Of a stretch of 64,000 nt of DNA, positions 42,816 through 55,879 are shown in pieces (positions within the stretch are counted from its first letter, which is position 1; each line of letters starts with the position of its first letter). The translations under genes and the position numbers were made by a program. A model generated the notes under the pieces. That model made no database searches and had not been told where the DNA came from. It saw only the letters and a list, made by a program, of their open reading frames with translations. The stretch comes from Closterium sp. Naga37s-1 (Eukaryota > Streptophyta > Zygnematophyceae > Desmidiales > Closteriaceae): NCBI GenBank assembly GCA_947471745.1, contig CANJKZ010000080.1, positions 2,817,001-2,881,000 on the forward strand. The letters are read 5' to 3'.

Positions 42816-45800
42816 GTATTTATACTCAGAAATACATAGAAACAACAGATAATCCGAACCTTCGGGAACGCGCTCTTCTAGAATAGATAATCACAAGTGC
42901 GCATAAGCACGCAAGCCCATTTGCACTTCAGATTACTGCGAGATTACGCTTTGTACACCACTGTCGGTGCTGTCGGTGCCGTATAATGTAAATGTCGGTG
43001 CCGAAAATACCAAATAAGTGAAATAATCGGAAAGCTCTAGAATATAGAATAGTAGTCCGATTGAGGTGAAATAAAGTGCAAATGAAAGTGGAAGATAAGG
43101 AGAATAAGATGGAGTAAAAATGTGGAAATGAGAAATATGTCGAACGTCGGCGTAATCTCACACTTCCCCCCCTCAAAGCTGGGTGGTAGATGTAACACCC
43201 TGCTTGACAACGTCGGGCGGTACTCATGTCTTCTTCAGAGACCCAGCTTTCCTCAGAAGGATCATAGCCTTTCCAGCGTATGAGAAACTCTAGGGCCCCA
43301 TGCCGACGACGACGATGTGCAAGCACTGATTCAACCTCGTACTCAAGTTCATCATTCACGAGGACTGGAGGCGGCGGCGGAGGTTGGCGTCCCGTGTACA
43401 GCTTATTTGGATCTCGATATGGTTTAAGAAGCTGCACGTGGAAGGCGTTATGAATCTTCCAAGTAGCGGGTAGGCGCAAGCGGAATGTGACTGGAGTGAC
43501 CTGCTCTTCTACGAGGAAAGGTCCGCAGAAGCGAGGTCGTAACTTGGATGGAAGGTGACCGAGGTTGAGGTTGCATGTGTCGAGAAGCACATGGTCACCA
43601 ACTGCAATGGTATGATCACGTCGATGGCGATCGGCCAAGCGTTTCTGTGAAGACTGTATGTCCTGTAGACGCTTGTGTGTCCGATCCCAAAGCTGCTGCA
43701 TTGTGGTAACGAAGTCGTGCGCGGGTTGGACAGTTGCAGGTACTGTCGGCTGTTGAGGAGTTAGCGGATGTCGACCGTAACAGAGGAAGAATGGGGTCTC
43801 TCCTGTTGCGGCATGCTTTGCATTATTGTAGGCGAACTCCAACACCGGCAAGTGCAAGTCCCACTTGTTAATGTCGTCCTTGCACGCTGCGCGCAAGAGT
43901 TGTTCCATAATTTGGTTCAAGCGCTCTGTCTGCCCATCGGTCTGGGGATGATATGCAGATGACATTGCTAGGCGTGTCCCCATGAGCGACATGAGCTCTT
44001 TCCAGACTTGCTAGTAAACTTGGGGTCCCTGTCGGATATGAGGGTTGTTGGGATCCCGTGCTGTGAGATGATGTGTTTGAGGAATAGCTGTGTCGTTTCC
44101 TCCGTGCGTGCGGTTGTATGTGTCGGAATGAAGTGTCCCATCTTTGAGAATTTGTCGATGACGACCAGGATGGCGTCATGCCCCGCGTTGGTAGGTGGTA
44201 AACCGGTGATGAAATCCAAGCTGACCACTTGCCAAGGCTGTTCCGGGACGGGTAGAGGCTGAAGAAGTCCTGCTTTCTTCTGCTTACTGCTCTTCATCCG
44301 CTGGCATGTGTCGCACGAAGTGACAAACTTCTGCACGTCGTCCGCCATGTTAGGCCAATAGTAGACATTTGCAATCCCGGCAAGAGTCTTGTTACTCCCG
44401 AAGTGTCCAGCGTAGAGCACGTCATGGAATTCTTCGAGAAGCAACTGCCGAAGAGGCGGGTAGTTGGGTACCCATATCTTTGTTGATCCTTTGCATAGTG
44501 CGATGTCGTGGTCCCACTGCAACAATTTCTTTTTCTCTGCCAAGGGAATCTCGGGGTCGATGGTATACCCGTGCGTGAAGAGTCCCTTGAGTAGCGGATT
44601 CATCCCCTCAATCTGTATGGCAGCAACGTGTCCAGGCCGGCGCAGTGCATCTGCCTTATTCTTGTGTCCCGGCTTGTACACGATGTCGTAGTCGAAGTGC
44701 GTCTCGAGAAGTCAATCCACCTGACTTGTCGTCTGGAGAGGGTCGGCTGCGTCTTTAGGTACTTCAGGCTGCAATGGTCAGTGTAGACTGTGGTCTTTCT
44801 ACCTTTGAGGTAGCATCGCCATGTCTTGAATGCGGTGATGATCGCTAAGGCCTCTTTGTCGTGAATCGGGTAGTTGAGTTCTGCCCCATGCAATTTTTTG
44901 CTGAGGTAGGTTATTGGTTGTAGTCCTTTCCCTTGGTCCTGCATCAAGACTGCTCCAACTGCTTGGTCGCTAGCGTCAGCTTCGATGGCATAGTCTTTTT
45001 CTGGATCTGGCAGGATCAGGACGGGTGCGGACGTGAGTGCGGTCTTCAACTGCTCCATGGCTTGCTGGTGCACATCCTCCCACTTGAACGGTGTATTCTT
45101 CTTCAGTAGATTGGTGAGAGGTGTTGCAATCTTCACATACTGTGGCACGAACCGATTATAGTAGTTCGCAAAGCCAAGGAATTGCTAAAGTTCCTTCACG
45201 TTCTCCGGTGTCTTCCACGTACGTACGGCTTCAATCTTCTTTGGGTCGACATGGACTCCTTGAGCGCTCACCATGTGTCCAAGGAACTGAACTTTCTTCA
45301 AGGCAAACTCGCTCTTGGATAGCTTGACGTAGAACTTCTCCCGTCGAAGTATCTCGAAGACACGTCGTAGGTGTTCGATGTGCTGCTTCATGTCCCTCGT
45401 GTAGATCAGGATGTCGTCCAGGTACACCACCACGCATTCGTCGAGTAGAGGCCTAAGAATATGGTTCATTTTGGCCTGGAATGTAGCGGGTGCGTTGGTG
45501 AGTCTGAACGGCATGACGAGGTACTCGTAGGATCCGTATCGTGTCCGAAATGTCGTCTTATGGATGGAATTATCCGCCATCCGGATTTGCCAATATCTCG
45601 ATCTCAAATCGAGTTTTGAGAATACCGTGGCTCCACGAAGCTGGTCAAGTAGATCGTCCATCTGTGGAATCGGATACTTGTTCTTGATCGTCTGCTTGTT
45701 GAGGGCTCGGTAGTCGATGCACATGCGTAAGCTTCCGTCAGGTTTTGGTGTGAAAAGCACTGGTGCACCGTATGGTGATGTTGATGGTCGAATGAGTCCT

Positions 45801-47212
45801 TTGTCCAGAAGGTACTTGATCTGCTTCTTCATGTCGGCCAACTCGGTAGGGCTGAGTCGATATGGTGCTCGGAAGGTCGGTTTTGAACCAGGTTCTTCGA
45901 TGATCTCGTGCTGGTGGGTTCGGTATGGCGGCAAGTGGTCTGGAAGGTCGTCAGGGAGAACGTCTTCGAACTCGTTGCCGAAACGACGTCGTTGTAGCTG
46001 CTCCAATTTGCGGCCGCAACATATTGTCGTGTTTCTTTTTTCAGCCCCGCGATGAATGCTCTAATCTTTTCGCCTTCTGTGACGTCGGGGATGCGGTTGA
46101 ACAACTCCTCCATTTGTTGTGTGTAGTTTGTGACGCTCCCGATTTGTCGATGACGATGCATTTTGTCGCGGGCGATTAACGCTGCATCAATTGGCTCAAA
46201 ACGTTGTAGTAATCCTTCACGGAACTGCTGCCACGTCGCTTCTCCTTGGTTTAATAAACCGCTTCCGCTTATCCATTCAATTGCTGGTCCGCGCAGTAGT
46301 GTTGCTGCAAAATTTATTCTGTTTATGTCGAGTGCTGGTGCTGTCCATCCAATGGCGGCGAAATAAATTTCGATCGCCAAAAGCCAGCGCCTAGCGTCGA
46401 TTTCCCCATCAAAGGTGTTGGGGGCTCGAATTTCTTGGGCCTTGGGAAAATTTCGCGACTGCTGCGAAGTCACGATCGATTCTGCTTCTGTCGCAATTTT
46501 CGCCATGACGCGTGCTTTCACCCGAAGTCGTTCGATCCGTCGCGCGTCGGTCTCGCTACTTCTGCACCGCTCGATATAGGTCCCGATAATTCGCAATTGT
46601 CATCGCTGTATCGCAAACGATTTCGCCAACAATCGAACTCACGATCCTGTTCAAAAAACGCGCGAGGGGGGATTTTCAAAAAAACGCGGAATCTGGTGCT
46701 TACCAGCGTCGGCGCCGAATTCGTCGCCCCCGGCGGTTTTTCGAAGCAGGAATTTCTTGAGCGCGCTGCTTAGCTGAAACTCCGCGAGTGGAAATGGCTC
46801 TGATCACCAAGTGTCACAGGATCGAATTTCCCTCGAGAATGTTGCACTAAAGGTGAGTACAAGGCATATTTATACTCAGAAATACATAGAAACAACAGAT
46901 AATCCGAACCTTCGGGAACGCGCTCTTCTAGAATAGATTATCACAAGTGCTCATAAGCACGCAAGCCCATTGGCACTTCGGATTATGGCGAGATTACGCC
47001 TTGTACACCACTGTCGGTGCTGTCGGTGCCGTATAATGTAAATGTCGGTGCCGAAAATACCAAATAAGTGAAATAATCGGAAAGCTCTAGAAAATATAAT
47101 AGTAGTCCGATTGAGGTGAAAGAAAGTGCAAATGAAAGTGGAAAATAAGAAGAATAAGATGGAGTAAAAATATGGAAATGAGAAATGTGTCGAACGTCGG
47201 CGTACTCTCACA
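42816..47212 (-). mobile_element. Ty3/gypsy chromovirus (minus strand), copy 1
   Basis: Reading leftward: 5' LTR 46812-47212 (401 bp), an iMet-type primer site just inside it, gag (46600-46010), reverse transcriptase (45900-45190), RNase H (45150-44680), integrase (44680-43480) with CDTCQRMKSSK, and a chromodomain (about 43330-43190, LEFLIRWKGYDPSEESW). The partial 3' LTR at 42816-43162 is cut by the plus-strand chromovirus to its left. It is close to the copy at 55880. It is broken in several places and the protease part is not evident. The right flank is copia sequence. Confidence 0.9.
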
Positions 47213-47539
47213 CTGCCTGTCCTCAAGGACGTCCGTGCCAAGAGCACACTCACCCCCGACGGACGGAGGACAAACAAGCTCAAACTCAGCAACAAGACGA
47301 GCGGCGTAGTCGAGACGACATGTAGCAGCAAAGTCAACAAGCTCAGCAACTAGGGCACACGCAGCCGTGGACTCAAACGATGGGACGTGACAACAGTGGC
47401 TAGTAGACGTGTCACAGAAGGACTGGCAGCACGAACTAAGTCAGACTCAGGGTCCGAACCGTCAGGAAGAGAGGACGCAGGAGGAAGTGGCAAGGGAACT
47501 CGCAGTGGAACAGAGGAAGGACGAAGTGTCGTACTGTGA
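47213..47539 (-). mobile_element. Piece of an older reversed copia element
   Basis: The minus strand encodes the start of the reverse-transcriptase side of the copia polyprotein (ALVAELVDFAATC-like, then VCPPSVGGECALGTDVLEDR). It is cut by the chromovirus on the left and by the copia element at 47540 on the right, and resumes at 54875 after a TGTGA duplication (47535-47539 and 54875-54879). Confidence 0.8.
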
Positions 47540-50500
47540 TGTGAAAGAACAAGGAATGAATGTACTAGGAAACAGGTGGGTACAAGTGGGAAAACCTAAA
47601 AGTGTTGTACCCCATATAGTCTACCCCACTACAGCCTACACAGGCTATAGCATATAAGTCTGACACACCCCCATAGGCAAAGTGGGGGAGAACAAGGGGT
47701 CACAAGACCAGTCAAGCAAAGCAAAGCAAGCTTAGGGTGGATCACAACGTCACCACACATTCCGAGCACAGGTTCAAGGCCACAAGGCCAGTTCACATGC
47801 AGGATCATATATATAAAGGTAAACAAGCAAGTGCAGGTATATATAGAACACAGTACAAGCAAGGTCAAGAAGTAAGCAAGTGAGGCCAAGTAGGCACAAG
47901 ACCTAGCATCGTACAAAAGCGCTGATGATCACAAGGCTGAAGTGCCTTGGTAAAGATATCAGCAGTGTTGGCCTGAGAGGTTACGTAAGCAAGGCGTAGC
48001 TGACCACGCTGCTGTAGCTCACGAGCAAGGAAGCAGCGAAGAGCAATGTGCTTCGTTCTGTGCTCCAGTCTGTGCTGCCGACACAAGGCCAACATGGCCT
48101 TGTTGTCTACGTACAGAACTGGAGGAGAACGAGGCGGCTCTCCTAGGTCAGTCAGCAGGTAGGTGAGCCAGCGTAGCTCCTGTGCAGCCATGGCCCCCGC
48201 GTAGATCTCAGCCTCACAGCTGGAGCCGAGAACAGAAGACGAGCGGGTAGACCGCCACGAAACAGAGCCAGAACCAAGGCTGAAGGTGTAACCCTGTGAC
48301 GACCGCTGCGTAGCCTGGTCGTCAGCCCAAGAAGCGTCTGCGTGACCTGTGAGGACCACTGAACGCCGCCCTCTAAGCACTAGCCCCATGCCCGACGTAC
48401 TGCACAAGTAGCGCAACACCCTCTTCGCTGCAGCCATGTGCTCTGGTCGGTGTCTCCCAGGAGCAACATAGCGTGCCAAGATGCTAAGAGGGTATGCAAG
48501 GTCAGGTCGAGTGCAGGTCATCAGGTACATGAGGCAGCCAACAAGCTCTGGGTACGGGCCACTCGGCTCTACGGACTCATCCGAAGGCAGAGCTGAGAGC
48601 GAGTGGCGAGTAGACAGAGGAGTGGCCTGAGGCGAGGAGTACGTGAAGTCGAAGCCTCAAGGACCTGCTGCACCATGTGTGACTAAGTCAGGGTGATGGT
48701 GCGCTGTGCTCTGTCCCGGGTGATCTGCAAGCCAACGTAGCTGCGCAGTTCACCCAAGTCTGTGCACGTGTGTCTCTTCTACAGCTCGGACTTCACGTGG
48801 GCGAGTCTAGTAGTGTCAGCAGTGGCAAAGACGAAGTCGTCGACGTACACGAGGATGTAGAACGGCGGCAAAGAGGTGTCGGTGCGCAGAAACAGCGACG
48901 GGTCGGCAGTAGAAGGAGCAAACCCAAGAGCCCCAAGTGTAGTCCTCAGTGTGTCGTGCCACTCACGTGGCGCCTGGCGGAGACCGTAGACTGGCCGCCG
49001 GAGGCTCCACTGGGTACCAGGGGGGAACGACCCAGTGAAGCCAGGTGGGCGGCGCAGCCAGATCTCCTCGTGCAGGCTGCCCTGCAAGAAAGCTGTGCTG
49101 AAGTCAAGAGAGTGAAGCTCGTAGTCGCGCTGAGCGGCTACGTGCAGCAGCACCCGAAGATTGGTCATCTTCGGGGTGGGAGAGAAGGTCTGAAAGTAGT
49201 CAACTCCCTGCCGCTGACTGAAGCCTCGAGCCACGTAACGCGCCTTGAAGACAGGCGGAGAACCCGACGGCCGCTTCACCCTGAAAATCCACATGCCACT
49301 GACGATGTTCGCCCCAGGTGGGGGAACCTCGTCGACGTAGGTGCCTGTGGACTTCCAGGAAGCCATCTCTGCGTCCATGGCTGACTGCCACTGTGAGGAG
49401 TAGGGACCCTCGATCGCCTCAGCGTACGATCGAGGAGTCGGGATGTCTGGTGCATCCGGGTCTCCCTCAGGGGCAATCAGCATGGACACGAGATGAGGCA
49501 AAGCAGCAGCAAAACACTGGAACTCCTCTTGCCTGTCCTCAAGGACGTTCGTGGTAAGAGCACACTCACCCCCGACGGACGGAGGACAGACAGACTCAGA
49601 CTCAGCAACAAGACTAGCAGCGTAGTCTAGACGACAGTGAGCAGCGAAGTCGACCAACTCAGCAACTAAGGCAGACGCAGCAGTGGACTCAAAGGAAGGG
49701 TCAGTGACAACAGTAGCCAGGAGACGCGTGACAGTAGGACTGGCAGCACGAAGAGAGTCCGACTCCGGGTCAGCAAGAGCAGGAAGAGAGGACTCAGGAG
49801 GAGACGGCAAAGGGACACGCTGCGGAGCAGTGGAAGGACGCAGTGCCATCTGGTGCGTGCCCGGGACCGCAGGAGGACGCTGACGCGGAACACGACGACT
49901 AGTGCGAGCAGTACGAACAGGCGACGCAGGACGAGACGCAGGCGCACGACGCTCAGCAAGACCTCCAGTAGGACCAGTGTAGGGAGAAGGAGCAGGCAGT
50001 GGGGAGGCGGGCTGTAACTGTGACTGCAACTGGTCAGGCTGTGGACACTCTAAGGGAGGAGGAGGACCAGAAGGCGGGAGACCAAGAACCTGCTGAAGGA
50101 GCGGAACGAAGTACGGCCGCGGCCGCGCAGCGACTCCAGAAACAGCAGGGACAGCACCAGGACCCCCAGCGGCAGCACCAGCGCCCGCAGCACCTCCAGC
50201 TCCAGCAGCGCCAACTCCAGCACCCTCAAAAGCACCAGCGCCAGCAGCACCGCCAGCTCCAACACCAGCAGCACCTCCGGCTCCAGCAGCGCCTACTCCA
50301 GCACCCTCAGAAGCACCAGCGCCAGCAGCACCGCCAGCTCCAACACCAGCAGCACCTCCACCTCCAGTAGCGCCAACTCCAGCACCCTCAGAATCACCAG
50401 CGCCAGCAGCACCTCCAGTGCCAACACCAGCAGGACCGCCAGCTCCAGCACCGCCAGCAGCTCCAGTGCCAGGAGCACCTCCAGGCCCAGCAGCTCCTGT

Positions 50501-53329
50501 ACCCACAGCAGCACCAGCAGCTCCAGTACCTCCAGCAGCACCAGCAGCACCTCCAGCAGGATCAACGCCAGCAGCTCCAGCAGCACCCCGGAGGCCGCGA
50601 CAGTACCGAGAGTACCAGTCACGTAGCTGCTGGGAAGAGAGAGCTCCCCTAGGCGCAGCACCCCCAGGCTCAGGACCTCCAGAACCCGCACCCCCAGGGA
50701 CAGCACCCCCACGCTCAGGACCTCCAGACTCTGCATCCCCAGGCTCAGCACCCCCAGTCTCTGCACCCTCAGGCTCAGCACCCCCAGTCTCCGCACCCCC
50801 AGGCACAGCACGCTCATTACCTCGCGCAGGACCAGAGTCGACAGCTACCTCGACAGGCTCGACCGGGTCTACCTGGGAAACACCTGAGGGAGCAGGGACC
50901 TGGGGAGGCAAGGGGTCTACCAAGGCAGCACCTGGCGTGAGGAAGAGCGGCGGAGGGGGGAGCGGGGCAGTGCGGTAGGGGAAGAGCCGGTAGAAGGGCA
51001 CCGACTCGTCAAAGGTGACGTCCTGGGACGACAGAACACGGCGCGAGGTGGGGTGGTAAAACTGCCAACCAGGCGCGTCAAGGGGGAAGCCAAGGAAGAC
51101 GCAGGGAATAGCACGGGGGGACACCTTGTCCGCAGACAAGTCGCGGACAAAAGCCCGAGATCCCCAGACACGAAACGCAGACGCATCGCCAACCTTCCCC
51201 GTCCACCTCAGAGTAGGGGAGGTCTCCGGCAAGGAGACGCGGGGCTGAAGGTTGATCTGATGCGCCGCGTACTGAACCGCGAACGGCCACAGAAAATGGG
51301 GAGCAGCCGCATGGATCATGGACGTGCGAGCGACGTCCATGACCATGCCAATGCGGCGCTCAGCAATCCCATTTTGCTGTGGAGAGGCCGGAAGCGTGAA
51401 CGTCTGGCGGATGCCCTGTGCACGACAGAAGGCTCGCAGAAGGTCAGAGGAAAACTCACCGCCTCTGTCAGAGTGCAGACGCAAGACAGGAAAGTCCGAG
51501 CCGAAACTCTCTCTGAGCTGGAGACGAGCTGCGCGGATCCAGTCGATCAACACCTCAGTGACATCACCCTTGCTGCGCAAGGGGAAGACTGCGGTGAAAC
51601 GCGAGTAGTCGTCAACCACCAGCAGGAAGTAACGCTCGTGACCCTGTCCACGGACGCGGGCTGGGCCCCACACGTCCATGTGAAGCGTCTGCAGCGGAGC
51701 CTCTGTCGGAGGAAACTCGGAGGAGTGAGGAGCGGCGCGCTGCCGCCCCTCGACGCAGGGAACGCAGGTGGGGCCAGGCCCCGGAGGAAGAGAAGGGAGG
51801 GACCGGGGGAGACCCGAGACAAGGAAACGAGAGGCCATGCCTCGGAGACGAGGCAGGGAGGGGTGACCAAGGCGGTGGTGCCAGAGGAGAGTCTGGTGAG
51901 ACAGGAGACGACACGAGCAGGGGGCAGACTCAGGACCAGACCTGGACGCTGCAGCAAACACCTGACTCGACGCAGCTACCTGAGGAGACTCAGCAGTCAG
52001 TGTGTACAGGCTCGACCCCGGCTGACGGGTAAACGTGGCCAAGTGTCGGCCCGTCCTAGCGCACGTACAGTGGGTCACTCGCTGACGCGCAGGGGTAAAC
52101 TGGTCAACCCCTGCGTCCTGTAGGTCAGCACCACTCACCAAGTTCGTAGAGAACGAGGGGAGGTAAAGACCCGACAGAGAGCCAGAAGGGGCCGCCGGAC
52201 ACGGTAAGACAGTAGAGAAGTGGGCAAGGACGGGACCCCCAGAGGGGTCTGCCAGGGAGACTGCAACCGGCCGACTAAGCGGCGTGAGTGTGGTGCGGTC
52301 TCAAAAGAAGGAGCGGGAAGCACCCGAGTCAAGGGTGAAGGTGCGTAACACCTGAGACGACGTGATACCTGAGAGAGCAGACTCACCAGCACCTGGGGCA
52401 GCAGACTCACCAGCACCTGGGGCAGCAGACTCACTAGCACCTGGAGGAGCAGACGCACTAGCACCTAGAGCAGCAGCCTCACCAGCACCTAGAGCAGCAG
52501 CCTCAATGCCCGGGTCAGGCGGAACATACAGGTAACAGTCACCCACATCACTAGTAGGCAATGCATACATGGCAGTGAGGATAGCATCATAGTCAAGAGC
52601 ATAGATATCTACCCTCTGCCTAAGCAGCTCCACCCAGTCGGGGAGCTCAGCTGCGTCGCCAAACTCCGTACGCCAGACGTCGCTCAGACGGGCGAAGCAG
52701 CGGGACTCGGCGTGACCAAGCGTCCCACAAGGCTGACCAGTCCGAGCACCAGTGCGAATGACGTACGGACAGCGGGCAGAACTCCGTGACCCTCCACGCT
52801 GAGTGTACCACTCACGAAGCTGCTGGGGCGAAAGGACCGCGGGCGGACTACGCTGCAGCTGTACCTGGCCACTACAAGTAGCTCCCGAACTCCTCACGCC
52901 AGAACGACTCCCACTACGGCCACCCCGACAACCCCAAGTAGCGTACCACTCACGAAGCTGCTGGGGCGTGAGGGACTCACGCGGACGTCGCTGGAGCTGC
53001 ATCTGGCCAACGCCAGGAGCAGGAGGAGCAGTGGTAGCCACAGTAGCAGCAGTAGAAGCAGTAGCAGTAGTCGTAGCGCGGCCACCCCGACAACCCCAAC
53101 TAGCGTACCACTCACGAAGCTGTTGGGGGGCGAGGGACTCACGCGGACGGCGCTGGAGCTGCATCTGGCCACGCCAGAAGCAGCAGTAGCAGTAGAAAGA
53201 GCAGTAGCAGCAAGAGCAGCAGTAACAGCAGTACGGGCAGGGCAGTGCTCACCAGTGGCGAGAAGGGCAGGCGTACGACGGCGGCAACGGCGAGGCCGCT
53301 ACCACTGCAGGGCGAGGGCTCCGCGGCTG

Positions 53330-53940
53330 CTCCAGGGGCGGCTGCTGCAGTGGCGGCTGCTCCAGGGGCGGCTGCTGCAGTGGTGGCTGCTCCAGGGGCG
53401 GCTGCTGCAGTGGTGGCTGCTCCAGGGGCGGCTGCTGCAGGGGCGGCTGCTCCAGGGGCGGCTGCTGCAGTGGCGGCTGCTCCAGGGGCGGCTGCTGCAG
53501 TGGCGGCTGCTCCAGGGGCGGCTGCTGCAGTGGCGGCTGCTCCAGGGGCGGCTGCTGCAGTGGCGGCTGCTCCAGGGGCTGCTGCTGCAGGGGCGGCTGC
53601 TCCAGGGGCGGCTGGTGCAGTGGCGGCTGCTCCAGGGGCGGCTGCTGCAGTGGCGGCTGCTCCAGGGGCGGCTGCTGCAGTGGCGGCTGCTCCAGGGGCG
53701 GCTGCTGCAGTGGCGGCTGCTCCAGGGGCGGCTGCTGCAGTGGCGGCTGCTCCAGGGGCGGCTGCTGCAGGGGTGGCTGCTCCAGGGGCGGCTGCTGCAG
53801 TGGCGGCTGCTCCAGGGGCGGCTGATGCAGTGGCGGCTGCTCCAGGGGCGGCTGCTGCAGTGGCGGCTGCTCCAGGGGCGGCTGCTGCAGTGGCGGCTGC
53901 TCCAGGGGCGGCTGCTGCAGTGGCGGCTGCTCCAGGGGGC
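53330..53940. repeat. 30 bp tandem array inside the copia leader, about 20 units
   Basis: The unit GGCTGCTGCAGTGGCGGCTG plus CTCCAGGGGC repeats in strict 30 bp phase for about 600 bp without insertions or deletions; only a few single-base variants (TGG/GGG, GCTGAT) occur. Open frames on both strands (Ala/Val/Pro or Trp/Ser/Arg repeats) are by-products of the multiple-of-three period. Confidence 0.9.
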
Positions 53941-54079
53941 GGCTGCTGCAGGGCGCGGGTTAGGGCAGGGCGCCGCGGCGGTCAGGGGGCGGCGCGGCTG
54001 CTGCAGGGGGCGGCTGCTGCAGGGCTGAAGTGGCGGCTGCTCCAGGGCGCGAGTTAGGGCAGGGCGCCGCGGCGGGCAG

Positions 54080-54650
54080 GGGCGACGCGGGAGCCGCAGC
54101 GGGGCCGCGAGGGAGCCGCGACGGGGCCACGAGGGGCCTGGAGAGGGGCCGCGAAGGGGCCGCGACGAGCCGCGACGAGCCACGAGGGGCCGCGAAGAGC
54201 CGCGACAGGGCCGCGAGGGGCCGGGAGAGTGGCCGCGAGGGGCCGCGAACGGCCGCGGAGGGGCCGCGCGACGAGCCACGAGGGGCCGCGAGGGGGCCGC
54301 GAGAGGGGGCCGCGAGGGGCCGCGAACGGCCGCGGAGGGGCCGCGAGAGGGGCCGCGAGGGGGCCGCGAACGGCCGCGGAGGGGGGCGCGAGGGGCCGTG
54401 AGAGGGGCCGCGAGGGGCCGTGAGAGGGGCCGCGAGGGAGCGGCTAAGGGGCCGCGAGGGGCCGTGAGAGGGGCCGCGAGGGGCCGTGAGAGGGGCCGCG
54501 AGGGAGCGGCTAAGGGGCCGCGAGGGGCCGTGATAGAGGGGCCGTGAGTGGGGCCGCGAGGGAGCGGCTAAGGGGCCGCGAGGGGCCGTGAGAGGGGCCG
54601 CGAGGGAGCGGCTAAGGGGCCACTAAGGGCAGGGGACGCGGGGCGCGACT
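54080..54650. repeat. GC-rich GGGGCCGCGAG-type tandem leader
   Basis: Degenerate units built on GAGGGGCCGCGAGGGGCCGT and GAACGGCCGCGGAGGGG fill the stretch between the primer site and the 30 bp array of the young copia element. Several larger blocks with AGCGGCTAAGGGGCCGCG recur (about 54437, 54508, 54561, 54604). Confidence 0.85.
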
Positions 54651-54874
54651 CGGGCAGGGGTGAAGTGCGCTCCGGGCAGGAAAAAAAAACTTTCGAATTT
54701 TCGGTGGGCCCTAGGAAACGTTCCCACTAGGGAACCTGCTCTATACCATGTGAAAGAACAAGGAATGAATGCACTAGGAAACAGGTGGGTACAAGTGGGA
54801 AAACCTAAAAGTGTTGTACCCCATATAGTCTACCCCACTACAGCCTACATAGACTATAGCATATAAGTCTGACA

Positions 54875-55879
54875 TGTGAGTGCCAGGGACAGGAGGAGGA
54901 CGCGGAGGTGGAACACGACAACCAGTGCGACCAGCGCGAACAGGCGAGGCAAGGCGAGTCGTAGGCTCATGATGCTCTGTAAGAGAGTCTGTCTGCTCAG
55001 TGTAATGAGAAAGAGCAGGCAGTGGGAAGGCTGGCTGTAACTGTGCCTGCGAGTGGTCTGGCGGTGGACACATTAGAGGCGGAGTAAGGTTAATAGAACA
55101 CGGGAGACCAAGAACCTGGCGAAGCAGTGGAACGAAGTACGGTCGCGGCCGCACAGCGCCTCCAGTACAAGTACCGACAGCTCCAGCACCCCCAGCTCCA
55201 GGGTCTCTAGCTCCAGCACCACCAGCTCCAGCAGCTCCAGTACCTCCAGTACAAGCACCTCCGGGACCAGCAGCTCCAGCACCTCCAGTAGCAGCAGTAC
55301 CACCAGCTCCAACACCTCCAGTAGCAGCAGTACCACCAGCTCCAGTAGCTCCAATACCTCCAGTACGAGCACCTCTGGGACCAGCAGCTCCAGCACCTCC
55401 AGCAGCAGCAGCACCACCAGCTCCAGCAGCTCTAGTACCTCCAGCACCAGCAGCACCATCAGCTCCAGCAAATCAGTACCTCCAGAACGAGCACCTCCGG
55501 GACCAGCAACTCCAGCACCTCCAGCAGCAGCACCACCACCAGCTCTAGCAGCTCCAGTACCTCCAGTACGAGCACCTCCGGGACCAGCAGCACTAGCACC
55601 TCCAGCACCTCCCCAGCAGCACCACCACCAGCTCCAGTAGCTCCAGTACCTCCAGTACGAGCACCTCCGGGACCAGCAGCTCCAGCACCTCCAGCAGCAG
55701 CAGCACCACCAGCTCCAGCAGCTCCAGTACCTCCAGCACCAGCAGCACCATCAACTCCAGCAAATCAGTACCGCCAGAACGAGAACCTCCGGGACCAGCA
55801 GCTCTAGCACCTCCAGCAGCACCACCACCACCAGCTCCAGTACCTCCAGTAGGAGGACCTCCGGGACCAGCAGCTCCAG
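54875..55879 (-). mobile_element. Older reversed copia element, linker piece
   Basis: Continues the element cut at 47539. After the reverse-transcriptase-side sequence (to about 55165, RPYFVPLLRQVLGL on the minus strand) it is a degenerate CTCCAGCACCTCCAG array coding the Gly/Ala/Leu-rich linker. It ends at TCCAG (55875-55879), the target duplication of the next chromovirus, and resumes at 61471. Confidence 0.85.

Larger units (their letters stand above)
47540..54874 (-). mobile_element. Young Ty1/copia element with both LTRs
   Basis: LTRs of 126 bp at 47540-47665 and 54749-54874 differ at 3 sites by eye, with TGTGA on both sides. Reading leftward: primer site (TGGTATAGAGC, about 54748), GC-rich tandem leader (54640-54080), 30 bp tandem array (53940-53330), a late gag/zinc-knuckle region (53160-52600), protease DSGAS (about 52330), then a 1120-codon frame (52141-48779) covering integrase, linker and reverse transcriptase, and RNase H (48530-47865). 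The usual gag start is not evident. It looks nearly whole, with few breaks, and recent. Confidence 0.9.

Noticed and set aside
53330-53940. CRISPR-like array (30 bp repeat)
   Set aside because: Units abut with no spacers, and the context is a retroelement in a eukaryotic genome.
53123-54401. Ala/Val/Pro and Leu/Gln repeat frames on both strands
   Set aside because: By-products of the strictly phased 30 bp array and GC-rich leader of the copia element.
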